Shown piece by piece: positions 8,651 through 15,608 of a DNA stretch of 64,000 nt. How positions within the stretch are numbered: the first letter of the stretch is position 1; each line of letters begins with the position of its first letter. The stretch comes from Streptomyces tirandamycinicus. Its GTDB lineage: Bacteria > Actinomycetota > Actinomycetes > Streptomycetales > Streptomycetaceae. A program made the position numbers and the translations under genes. Under the pieces are notes generated by a model. It was given only the letters and a program-made list of their open reading frames with translations. It was not told the DNA's origin and ran no database searches. The stretch lies in assembly GCF_003097515.1 (NCBI RefSeq), contig NZ_CP029188.1, positions 2,854,501 to 2,918,500 on the forward strand. The letters are read 5' to 3'.

Positions 8651-8666
8651 TGTGACCTGAATCACA
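8651..8666. promoter_or_regulatory. CRP/FNR-type palindrome upstream of M6 protease
   Basis: TGTGACCTGAATCACA has the perfect TGTGA-N6-TCACA symmetry of CRP-family sites. It lies about 130 bp before the protease start and about 160 bp before the TetR start. Streptomyces Crp recognises a closely related GTG-N6-GNCAC motif, of which one position differs here. Confidence 0.5.
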
Positions 8667-8793
8667 TCCAGTCTCCGGCGTGTCCCACGATCGGCCCTCC
8701 CGGCGCGCGCCCCGCCACACCTCCGAACAGGCTGAACGCACCAGCGCAGTCCGGGCCCGGCCGGCTGCCGCCGAGCCGAAGGCGGACGACCGC

Positions 8794-10062
8794 ATGCAGC
8801 AGACCCGCCGACGGATACGCAGACCGGGCGCACTCGGCGCCGTCGCCGTCATCACGCTCGCCACCCTGACATCGGCGAGCTCGCTGCTCCCCGGCGGCTC
8901 GAGCACCACGGCGGGCCCCATCGCCACGGCCGAGGAGTCGGCACTCGAACCGTGCCGCCTCACCTCCACGACCGGCGTACAGATGTCCGAGGGTGTCCCG
9001 ACCCCGTCCGGCTACGTGCGCTCCACGGGCGAGATCCGCGCCCTGAACCTGATGATCGACTTCCCGGACGCCGAAGGCGCCGGCTCCGCGCTGGACCGGT
9101 ACGCGGAGTTCTTCCCGCAGACCGAGCAGTGGTTCGCCACCAGTTCGTACGGACGGCTCGTCTACCGGCCCGAGACGCCGTTCCCCGGCTGGCTGCGGAT
9201 GCCCATGGCCTTCAGCGCGTACGGGATCGACCGCGGGTCACCGTACGAACCGGGCTACCGCCAGCTCGTGCAGGACATCGTGGCCGCCACCGACCACCAG
9301 GTGGACTTCAGCTCGTACGACCTGGTCAACGTGCTGGTCACACCCAATGCCGGGCCGTCGGCCCTGGACACCGTGCTGTCGGTGACGTTCTCGGGAAACC
9401 ACGAGGCGCCGTACGCGGACGGCGTCCCCCTCGCCAACACCAGCTTCGTCTACAGCCGCCAGGACGACGGCTCCGGCACCTACTCCGAGACCGGCTACCG
9501 GGTGCTCCCCCACGAGAACGGCCATGTCTTCGGCCTGCCCGACCTCTACACGGCGGAGGGCGGCGGCGCGGTCGGCCACTGGGACATCATGTCCGAGGAC
9601 TGGGGCGCCAACAACGATCTTCTGGGCTGGCACAAGTGGAAGCTCGGCTGGCTCGACAACGACCAGATCCAGTGCGCCGCCGCGACCGGCAGCAGCGAGT
9701 ACGAGCTGACCCCGCTGGCCCTCAAGGGCGGCCGCAAACTGGTCGTCGTCCCACTGGACTCCGAGACCGGCTACGCCGTCGAGGTCCGCACCCGGGCCGG
9801 CAACGACGAGGCCGTCTGCAAACCGGGCGTCCTCGTCTACTACGTCAAAACGGACGTGGACACGGGACAGGGCCCCGTCACCGTCGCCGACAGCGACAAG
9901 AACAGCGGCGGCTGCACCCGCCGGCCCAATGTGCACGCGGAGCTGTCGGACGCCCCGCACCGGCCGGGCGAGACGTTCACCGACGAGGAGAACAAGATCC
10001 GGATCACGGTCCTCTCGGAGAACGCGAACGGGGCCTACCGGGTGCGGATCACCCGCTCCTGA
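8794..10062 (+). CDS. Secreted M6-family metalloprotease domain protein
   Basis: Extracellular zinc protease of the immune-inhibitor-A (M6) type. From ATG 8794 (422 residues) there is a basic N-terminus, a hydrophobic signal segment ('GALGAVAVITLATL') and a Ser/Gly/Thr stretch, then the catalytic domain. The zinc motif is 'HENGHVFGLPD', an HExxH with the family's downstream Gly and Asp, followed by 'HWDIMSEDWG', where the Met supplies the M6 Met-turn. A longer start (GTG 8680) is open but would put 38 residues before the signal segment. Cysteine spacing suggests disulfides in the mature protein. A CRP-like site lies upstream. Confidence 0.87.
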   Translation: MQQTRRRIRRPGALGAVAVITLATLTSASSLLPGGSSTTAGPIATAEESALEPCRLTSTTGVQMSEGVPTPSGYVRSTGEIRALNLMIDFPDAEGAGSALDRYAEFFPQTEQWFATSSYGRLVYRPETPFPGWLRMPMAFSAYGIDRGSPYEPGYRQLVQDIVAATDHQVDFSSYDLVNVLVTPNAGPSALDTVLSVTFSGNHEAPYADGVPLANTSFVYSRQDDGSGTYSETGYRVLPHENGHVFGLPDLYTAEGGGAVGHWDIMSEDWGANNDLLGWHKWKLGWLDNDQIQCAAATGSSEYELTPLALKGGRKLVVVPLDSETGYAVEVRTRAGNDEAVCKPGVLVYYVKTDVDTGQGPVTVADSDKNSGGCTRRPNVHAELSDAPHRPGETFTDEENKIRITVLSENANGAYRVRITRS

Positions 10063-10511
10063 CCCCGTGACCGGTTCCGCCCACCTCTGCTCGCCTCCAC
10101 CCGCCCGCGGCCCGTATCGGCCCACCCCTGTCCGCCTCCACCCGCCTGCGGCGATGACCGTCCCGGGCGGCCTGCCGACCGCCGCCCGTCCGGACCCTTG
10201 CGGGCGAACCGGGCGGAGTGGCGGCCCCGTGCAAACGGAGGGGGTGGGGCCATGGGCGCGAAGGCCCGACCGGGACGGGGCCTGGCTGAGCGGGTGTCAC
10301 AGGTGGTCGCGGCATGGAAGGCCGCCCGCACCCAGGAGAAGGCCAGCCCAGACAAAGCCGGGCACTCACCCCTCTCGCCGCGCCCACCCCACCGGCCCCA
10401 CTCCCCCAGTCGGGCCCGCACCCATCCTGAGCAGGCGAAACATGAATCTTGCCGGGCGGTCGCCGGGATCCGCTAGGCTAGACGCCGGATCTCGCGGAGA
10501 TCCACACCTTC
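10063..10511. other. Intergenic stretch; one doubtful small frame
   Basis: About 450 bp between the protease and the tRNA. A 74-codon plus-strand frame (ATG 10252 to 10476, 'MGAKARPGRGLAERVSQVV...') has a GGAGG-rich sequence before it, but its C-terminal half is Pro/His/Ser-rich and resembles non-coding translation. I do not call it a gene with confidence. Confidence 0.3.
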
Positions 10512-10587
10512 GCCTTCGTAGCTCAGGGGATAGAGCACCGCTCTCCTAAAGCGGGTGTCGCAGGTTCGAATCCTGCCGGGGGCACCA
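10512..10587 (+). tRNA. tRNA-Arg (anticodon CCU)
   Basis: The full cloverleaf can be folded: acceptor GCCTTCG/CGGGGGC (with two G-U pairs), D arm, anticodon stem CCGCT/AGCGG with loop CTCCTAA (anticodon CCT), T arm GCAGG/CCTGC with TTCGAAT, discriminator A and encoded CCA. The 3' half from the anticodon loop onward is the left attachment site of an integrated element. Confidence 0.95.
10543..10585 (+). other. attL: left attachment site in tRNA-Arg
   Basis: The 43 bp from CTCCTAA in the anticodon loop to GGCAC at the acceptor end recur at the other end of the element (22311-22317 joined to 24721-24759) with one G/A difference. Crossover starting in the anticodon loop is typical of tyrosine integrases. 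Confidence 0.85.
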
Positions 10588-10590
10588 GCC

Positions 10591-10626
10591 AAAACGGCCC
10601 GGACCGATCAAGGTCCGGGCCGTTTT
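10591..10626 (+). terminator. tRNA terminator
   Basis: AAAACGGCCCGGACC, a 6-nt loop, then GGTCCGGGCCGTTTT: a perfect 15-bp stem that ends in a T run, right after the tRNA. It also lies just beyond the integrase stop region. Because it is on the element side of attL it was probably brought in by the element. Confidence 0.9.
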
Positions 10627-10653
10627 GACGGCACCATTTGACGGCAGTCGCTC

Positions 10654-11288
10654 TCAGGCGGCCGGTCGGCGTCGCCTGAGCAGGCGATCCATGTGGCTGA
10701 TCGCCTCCCGCTGAGTGTCGTGCACGACGTGTGTGTACACGTCCATGGTGATGCTGATCTGGCTGTGCCCGAGGATCTCCATGATGACGCGCGGCGCGAC
10801 GCCGGCCGCCGTCAGGAGCGTGGCGCAGCCGTGCCGGGCGTCGTGCAGCCGGACCACCCGCAGCCCCGCATCAGCGGCCACCAGTGTGAAAGACCGGTAG
10901 ACGCTCCGCGGCTCACCGGTCGCCCGTTCCGCGTGGCGAAGACGTAGCCGGTCTCCGACCAGACGACGCCCGAGCGCGTGAACGAGTCGCGCTGCCTCAG
11001 CCGGTGCCAGCGCAGCGGCGCGATGCACAGCGCGGGCATCGGCACCACACGGTTGCGGCGGCTTTTCGGGTCGTCGTCGCACAGCGTTCCCCTGCGGGGC
11101 TGAGTCTGTTGACGGACGTGCAGCACGCGGTTGTCCAGGTCCACATCCGACCAGCGCAGCCCCACCAATTCACCACGCCTCAGATCCATGGCAACGGCCA
11201 GCACGAATGCGGCGTACAACGGGTCGGTTCGCGAGAGGGCGGCGCCGATGAGAGGGACGGCCATAGCGGCAAGGAGAGCGCGATCCAT
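10654..11288 (-). pseudogene. Tyrosine integrase remnant, frameshifted and N-truncated
   Basis: Site-specific recombinase that would have integrated this element. The catalytic domain is split over two frames. The upstream part carries 'MDLRRGELVGLRWSDVDL' (first catalytic Arg) and reaches 'YVFATRNGRPV'. A missing base near 10915 then shifts the frame, and the rest continues as 'EPRSVYRSF', 'LHDARHGCATLL' (HxxR), 'ILGHSQ' and the nucleophile Tyr in 'DVYTHVV'. Upstream of about 11288 no convincing core-binding (SAM-like) domain can be read in any frame, so the N-terminal half is lost or scrambled. It is located beside attL, the standard place for the element's own integrase. Confidence 0.82.
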
Positions 11289-11466
11289 GCCTGCGCAAGG
11301 TCGGAGCGGCGGCGCAGTGGGTTGCGGCGCCATTGCCACAGCGGGACGCGGGGGAGTTCTTCTGGGGGCCGCTGTGCCGGGGGCCTTCCGGTCCACGGTT
11401 TCCCTCCTTCCGCGTCTGAGGCGGCAGTCTGTGCCAGGGCTGACGGTGGGGGACGGGGGCGTCGGG

Positions 11467-12291
11467 CTAGTGGGGGTGCGCGGCGGGTTCGGGGGTCCCG
11501 GTGGTCGAGGGGTGGGTGCGCGCGGCTTCCATGAGTCTGGCGGCTCCGCGTACCGCTGCCGTGTGGGGTGCGGGCACGGGCCTGACGGGCGCGTGCAGCT
11601 GTCGGGAGAGGCGGTAGGTGATATCTGGGCGCAGAGCGCCCCCGCCGGCCAGCAGTGCTCCTGCCCGCAGGGCGTCAAATGTCTCGGAAGTGGAGTCCTG
11701 TTCGAGCATCGCGGTCACCATCGCGACGATGGTGTCGGTGATCCGCGTGGGTGGGGTGAGACGGTCCAGATCGCTGGTGCCCAGGGCGGTGTGGCGGGCG
11801 TCGGTCACTGCGCCGTCGGTGAGGAGGGTGACCTCGGTGAGGTGGGCGCCGATGTCCACGACGAGCAGGGGACGGGTCAGGTCGGCGTCGGTGGCCATGG
11901 CCACGGCTCGCGCGGTGGGGATGGTCAGCACGGTACTCGGCCGCAGAACCTCAACGGCGATGCGGGCTTGGGTCCGAAAGACGATTCCGCCCAGGGCTGG
12001 AGCGGTGAGGACGATCAGGCGGCGGCCGAAGCGGGGCAGACGGTGCCCGAGCAGGCGGTCGAGCATACGGCCAGTTCCGGGAGGGTCGACGATCGAGCCG
12101 CGCTGGATGGGGTAGACGGCGCCGTCACCGGGGAAGGTCACCGTCGGCGCGTCGAGGACGCCCTTCCGGCCGGATATCCAGGCCCGGGTGCGGGCGCTGC
12201 CGAGGTCGAGGGCGATGCCGGAGCACTGTCGGTACAGGGGCCAGGGCCGGTTCGGGCCAGCCACGGCGCGGGGGTGGGGTGTGGTGGTCAC
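11467..12291 (-). CDS. Short MreB/actin-fold ATPase-like protein
   Basis: Actin-superfamily protein of 274 residues, shorter than the roughly 340 of true MreB. The phosphate-binding signatures are visible: PHOSPHATE 1 'GIALDLGSARTRAW' near residue 27, PHOSPHATE 2 'LLVVDIGAHLTEVTLL' near 138 and the adenosine motif 'GALLAGGGALRPDI' near 215. GTG 12291 is chosen for the strong GGGAGG 7 nt upstream; it overlaps the stop of the preceding DksA-like gene by 4 nt (GTGA). It may form filaments or be a regulatory relative. Similar short MreB-like genes sit beside DksA-like genes elsewhere in Streptomyces as far as I recall. Confidence 0.75.
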   Translation of the reverse strand: MTTTPHPRAVAGPNRPWPLYRQCSGIALDLGSARTRAWISGRKGVLDAPTVTFPGDGAVYPIQRGSIVDPPGTGRMLDRLLGHRLPRFGRRLIVLTAPALGGIVFRTQARIAVEVLRPSTVLTIPTARAVAMATDADLTRPLLVVDIGAHLTEVTLLTDGAVTDARHTALGTSDLDRLTPPTRITDTIVAMVTAMLEQDSTSETFDALRAGALLAGGGALRPDITYRLSRQLHAPVRPVPAPHTAAVRGAARLMEAARTHPSTTGTPEPAAHPH

Positions 12292-12659
12292 CGGCCGGCC
12301 TCCCTTACATGCTGACAGCGGGCGCAGTAGCGGGCTTGCGGCACGATCATCAAGCGCTCGCGGGCGATGGGCTTGCGGCACAGGTGGCAGGAGCCGTAGC
12401 GGCCCTGGTCCATGCGCGTGAGGGCTGCCTCCACGTCTGAGAGGACCATGCGGGCGGAGGCGGCGAGTGTGACGCGGACCTCGAGCTGGGATGCGGCCCG
12501 CCGGTCGAGCAGCGCCTGAGAGCGATTCGTTGCGGCGCCTGCGATCTGCTGCAGCTGCTCCTGGCGGAACAGTCGCTGCTCGTGCAGGTTCTCGCGGAGC
12601 GCGGCGAGGTCCTCGATCGACAGGATCGTGTTGCGGTCGGCGATGATCTGGTGGTTCAT
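12288..12659 (-). CDS. DksA/TraR-type zinc-finger protein
   Basis: Small protein of 123 residues with a long N-terminal coiled-coil region (residues 15-90) and a C-terminal four-cysteine zinc finger 'CHLCRKP...CARCQH'. The family binds the secondary channel of RNA polymerase and modulates initiation, often together with ppGpp. ATG 12659 has AAGGGG upstream; a GTG directly before it is the alternative. Its stop overlaps the GTG of the MreB-like gene, so the two are translationally coupled. Confidence 0.85.
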   Translation of the reverse strand: MNHQIIADRNTILSIEDLAALRENLHEQRLFRQEQLQQIAGAATNRSQALLDRRAASQLEVRVTLAASARMVLSDVEAALTRMDQGRYGSCHLCRKPIARERLMIVPQARYCARCQHVREAGR

Positions 12660-12709
12660 CACTTCACCCCTTGGGCAGGGCGGGAGACAGAGGCTGGGCA
12701 GGGCGGCGG

Positions 12710-13036
12710 TCAGACCGTGGTGGCGCGCTGGCAGGGGACGCAGAACCGGGTGTAGGGCAGGATCTCCAGGCGCTCGACCGGGATGCTCTTCGAGCAGCCC
12801 AGGCAGATTCCGTAGCTGCCGTCCTCGACCCGGGTGAACGCGGCGTCGATCTCCCTGAGGACACGCTCGATGGTGTCCTTCTGCGCCGACATCACCTCCT
12901 CGGCGCCCTGTCCGGCCTCACCGACCGCCCGCAGTTGTGTCAGCCGGGAGTTGCGTTCGTGCTCGAGGCGCTGACGGGCCTCGTGTGCCGTCAGACGCTC
13001 GGGACGAGCTTCGATCCGGGGCGTATCGAGCGACAT
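12710..13036 (-). CDS. Second DksA/TraR-type zinc-finger protein
   Basis: 108 residues, paralogous in layout to the next gene: helical N-terminus ('LTAHEARQRLEHERNSRL') and C-terminal zinc finger 'CLGCSKS...CVPCQRA'. It probably acts on RNA polymerase as a stress modulator. ATG 13036 has GAAGGA before it. The open frame continues far upstream over the opposing kinase and regulator genes, which is a shadow. A 50-bp gap separates it from the next DksA-like gene, so both are probably co-transcribed with the MreB-like gene. Confidence 0.85.
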   Translation of the reverse strand: MSLDTPRIEARPERLTAHEARQRLEHERNSRLTQLRAVGEAGQGAEEVMSAQKDTIERVLREIDAAFTRVEDGSYGICLGCSKSIPVERLEILPYTRFCVPCQRATTV

Positions 13037-13367
13037 GGCGCGTCCTTCTCTCAACAGGGGTGACGTACGGCAAGGGCGTGACACGGCAAGTCCCGTCCAT
13101 GGCCCCTCGGCGTGTCGGCCGGGGCTCACGGCCGGTGTGTCATGCCCACCGTGGCCGATGCGCCCCGCGAAACCCATCGGGCGCGATACCCATCTGTGGC
13201 GGCTCCCGGAGCCCATCCGGTCGTGGGCAGGGCACGGACCCGGAAATGGGGTCTGGGACCCATCGACAGCCCAGCTGGGGGTGGGCAGCCTGGAGGGCAG
13301 TCCGGTCAAGACCAGTGGCTGCAGCTCACGCCCGGGGTGCGTGGTGACCGACAGTAGAGGCACAACC
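13037..13367. promoter_or_regulatory. Divergent control region with repeated CCCATC motifs
   Basis: This 330-bp region separates the DksA/MreB transcript from the two-component operon. CCCATC occurs four times on the plus strand (13173, 13189, 13212, 13259). The last copy is half of the imperfect palindrome ATGGGGTCTGGGACCCAT at 13246-13263. These look like sites for the NarL-type regulator encoded next door; that is inference. No gene is seen. Confidence 0.45.
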
Positions 13368-14345
13368 GTGTCACACAAGGAAGGCGTCATCCCGGTGTCC
13401 CTGTTCTGGCGAATCTTCGCTCTTAACGCGATGGTGCTGGGTACTGCCACCGCGCTGCTGCTGTGGGCGCCGGTGACCGTCTCCGTACCGGTCGTACTGG
13501 CCGAGGCGGTCATCCTCGTGGCCGGCCTGGTGGTCATGCTGGTCGCCAACGCGGCCCTGTTGCGGATCGGGCTGGGGCCGCTGGACCGGCTCATGAGGCT
13601 GATGACCACTGTGGATCTGCTGCGCCCCGGGCAGCGGCTGCCGGAGCACGGCCGCGGCGAGATCGCCGAACTGATCCGCACCTTCAACGCCATGCTCGAG
13701 AGGCTGGAGCACGAACGGGCCACCAGCAGCGCCCGTGTCCTGCTCGCGGAGGAAGGCGAACGGCGCCGCATCGCCCAGGAGCTCCACGACGAGGTCGGCC
13801 AGAGCATGACCGCGATCCTGCTCGGCCTGGAGCGGGCGGCCGACGAGGCGGACGAACCCCTGCGCGATGAACTGCGGCAGGCCCAGGAGATCACCCGGGA
13901 GAGCCTGGACGAGGTACGCCGCCTGGTGCGCCGGCTCCGTCCGGGCGTGCTGGACGATCTCGGCCTGATCAGCGCCCTGACCTCGCTGACCACCGAATTC
14001 GCCACCCACGCCGGACTGCGCGTGCTGCGCCGCTTCGACCCCGACCTGCCCACCCTGGATGAGCAGACGGAGCTGGTGCTGTACCGCGTCGCCCAGGAGG
14101 CCCTGACCAACGCGGCCCGCCACGCCGAAGCCGCCCGCGTCGAGGTGAGCCTGCACCACACCGACGGCACGGTGGTCCTGGCCGTCACTGACGACGGCCG
14201 CGGGACAGGAGTCGCGCGGGAGGGCGCGGGGATCCGCGGGATGCGCGAGCGGGCCCTTCTCATCGGAGCCACGCTGGACATCGAATCCCGACCGAAGGCC
14301 GGCACACAGGTCCGGCTGACCGTGCCCGTCCCCAGAAAGTCATGA
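13368..14345 (+). CDS. Membrane sensor histidine kinase (HisKA_3 type)
   Basis: Sensor kinase of 325 residues without a large extracytoplasmic domain. Two hydrophobic helices near the N-terminus (residues about 15-35 and 40-60) are followed by a HAMP segment, the dimerisation/phospho-acceptor motif 'EGERRRIAQELHDEVGQ' with the acceptor His, and a HATPase domain with 'VAQEALTNAARHAEA' (N box) and 'VTDDGRGTG' (G1). GTG 13368 is chosen because AGAGG lies 7 nt upstream; GTG 13395 is an alternative. The stop overlaps the start of the response regulator (ATGA), so the two proteins are coupled partners. Confidence 0.9.
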   Translation: MSHKEGVIPVSLFWRIFALNAMVLGTATALLLWAPVTVSVPVVLAEAVILVAGLVVMLVANAALLRIGLGPLDRLMRLMTTVDLLRPGQRLPEHGRGEIAELIRTFNAMLERLEHERATSSARVLLAEEGERRRIAQELHDEVGQSMTAILLGLERAADEADEPLRDELRQAQEITRESLDEVRRLVRRLRPGVLDDLGLISALTSLTTEFATHAGLRVLRRFDPDLPTLDEQTELVLYRVAQEALTNAARHAEAARVEVSLHHTDGTVVLAVTDDGRGTGVAREGAGIRGMRERALLIGATLDIESRPKAGTQVRLTVPVPRKS

Positions 14346-15007
14346 CCATGACCCAGACGCCTACGATCCGCATTCTCCTCGCCGACGATCATGCGCTGGT
14401 GCGGCGTGGTGTGCGGCTCATCCTCGACCGGGAGCCGGACCTCGAGGTCGTCGCCGAGGCCGGGGACGGCGCGGAGGCCATCGACCTGGCCCGCACCCAC
14501 GACGTCGACCTGGCCGTGCTGGATATCGCCATGCCCCGCATGACCGGTCTGCAGGCCGCGCGGGAACTCATCGCGCTCAAGCCGGGACTGCGCGTGCTGA
14601 TGCTGACCATGCACGACAACGAGCAGTACTTCTTCCAGGCGCTGAAGGCCGGCGCCAGCGGATACGTCCTCAAATCCGTGGCCGACCGCGATCTGGTCGC
14701 CGCGTGCCGGGCGGCCATGCGAGACGAGCCCTTCCTCTACCCGGGCGCGGTCACCGCCCTCATCCGCAACTACCTCGACCGCGTCCGCCACGGGGAGGAA
14801 CCCCCGGACCAGGTGCTCACCGCCCGCGAGGAAGAAGTCCTCAAACTCGTGGCCGAAGGCCACTCCTCCAAGGAGATCGCCGAAATGCTCTTCATCAGCA
14901 TCAAGACCGTCCACCGCCACCGGGCGAACCTCTTGCACAAACTCGGCCTGCGCGACCGCCTGGAGCTCACCCGCTACGCCATCCGGGCCGGCCTCATCGA
15001 ACCCTGA
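14342..15007 (+). CDS. NarL/FixJ family response regulator
   Basis: 221-residue transcription regulator and partner of the kinase encoded just upstream, with which it shares a 4-nt overlap. The receiver domain has the acidic pocket 'LLADDHALVR' and the phospho-acceptor Asp in 'LAVLDIAMPRMTG', the conserved Thr in 'MLTMHD' and Lys in 'YVLKSVAD'. The C-terminal LuxR-type HTH is 'LTAREEEVLKLVAEGHSSKEI' followed by 'IKTVHRHRANLLHKL'. Likely targets are its own promoter region, which has CCCATC repeats, and the adjoining DksA/MreB and SecDF genes. Confidence 0.92.
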   Translation: MTMTQTPTIRILLADDHALVRRGVRLILDREPDLEVVAEAGDGAEAIDLARTHDVDLAVLDIAMPRMTGLQAARELIALKPGLRVLMLTMHDNEQYFFQALKAGASGYVLKSVADRDLVAACRAAMRDEPFLYPGAVTALIRNYLDRVRHGEEPPDQVLTAREEEVLKLVAEGHSSKEIAEMLFISIKTVHRHRANLLHKLGLRDRLELTRYAIRAGLIEP

Positions 15008-15020
15008 CTCTTCCTGACCG

Positions 15021-15063
15021 CCTCAAGGTCCCAGCTGCCCACTCCCCAGCCGGGACCTTGAGG
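15021..15063 (+). terminator. Hairpin after response regulator
   Basis: CCTCAAGGTCCC and GGGACCTTGAGG form a perfect 12-bp stem around a 19-nt loop directly after the stop. It would end the two-component transcript before the next gene. Confidence 0.75.
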
Positions 15064-15127
15064 CCCCACTGCCCACTGCCCCCTGCCATCCAGCCACACC
15101 CACACGCACCGAAGAGGGGGACCGGGG

Positions 15128-15538
15128 ATGCCACGCTCCAGGCACACCGTCCCTCGTACCGGTGGGCTCGGCCCCACAGCGGTGATCACTGTCCTGCTTG
15201 CCGTCCTCACCGCGCTGCTCAGCCCGCCCACACACGCCGCCACAGGCCCCCACGTGCCGGACGGTGCCGCGCTCGCCTCTGCGGCAATACAGGCAAGCAG
15301 CGGTCCCCACGCAGACGACGGACAACCCGCCGCATACAGCGCCGCGGCCCGAAGCCCTCGCGACATCCCCGCCGAGCGTCCTTCACCACCGGCCCCCGTC
15401 ACCCTCGCCCCCCGCTCCACAGCCGACAATCCGCCTCAGTCCGCTGCCCCGCCGCTGCCGGCGCTGCGCCCGCCCGCCTCCACCCAGCTCGCGGACTGTC
15501 ACCCGATGCGGGCACCACCTCCACCTCCAGGCACCTGA
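15128..15538 (+). CDS. Small secreted Pro/Ala-rich protein
   Basis: 136 residues with a clear signal peptide: basic start, hydrophobic core 'AVITVLLAVLTALLS' and a likely AxA cleavage site at 'THAATG' near residue 37. The mature part is rich in Pro, Ala and Ser, has no recognisable domain and ends in 'PPPPPG'. It lies between the two-component pair and secDF, 70 bp before the latter. I do not recognise a family; a cell-wall-associated or extruded peptide is possible. Coding is supported mainly by the signal peptide and a GGGG-type ribosome site. Confidence 0.55.
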   Translation: MPRSRHTVPRTGGLGPTAVITVLLAVLTALLSPPTHAATGPHVPDGAALASAAIQASSGPHADDGQPAAYSAAARSPRDIPAERPSPPAPVTLAPRSTADNPPQSAAPPLPALRPPASTQLADCHPMRAPPPPPGT

Positions 15539-15608
15539 ACACCCTCACCCCTTGTTCCGTCGACCGCTGCCACCGTCCTGGCCGCGGTGTGCCTGCCGGA
15601 GGCCCGCT

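Noticed and set aside
12710..14938. Very long minus-strand frame joined to the second DksA-like gene
   Set aside because: Only the last 108 codons have coding character and a zinc finger; the rest is the shadow of the kinase and response-regulator genes.
15198..15608. N-terminal extension of SecDF
   Set aside because: It overlaps the small secreted protein and is Pro/Arg/Ser-rich; GTG 15609 with GGAGG begins exactly before the SecD TM1.
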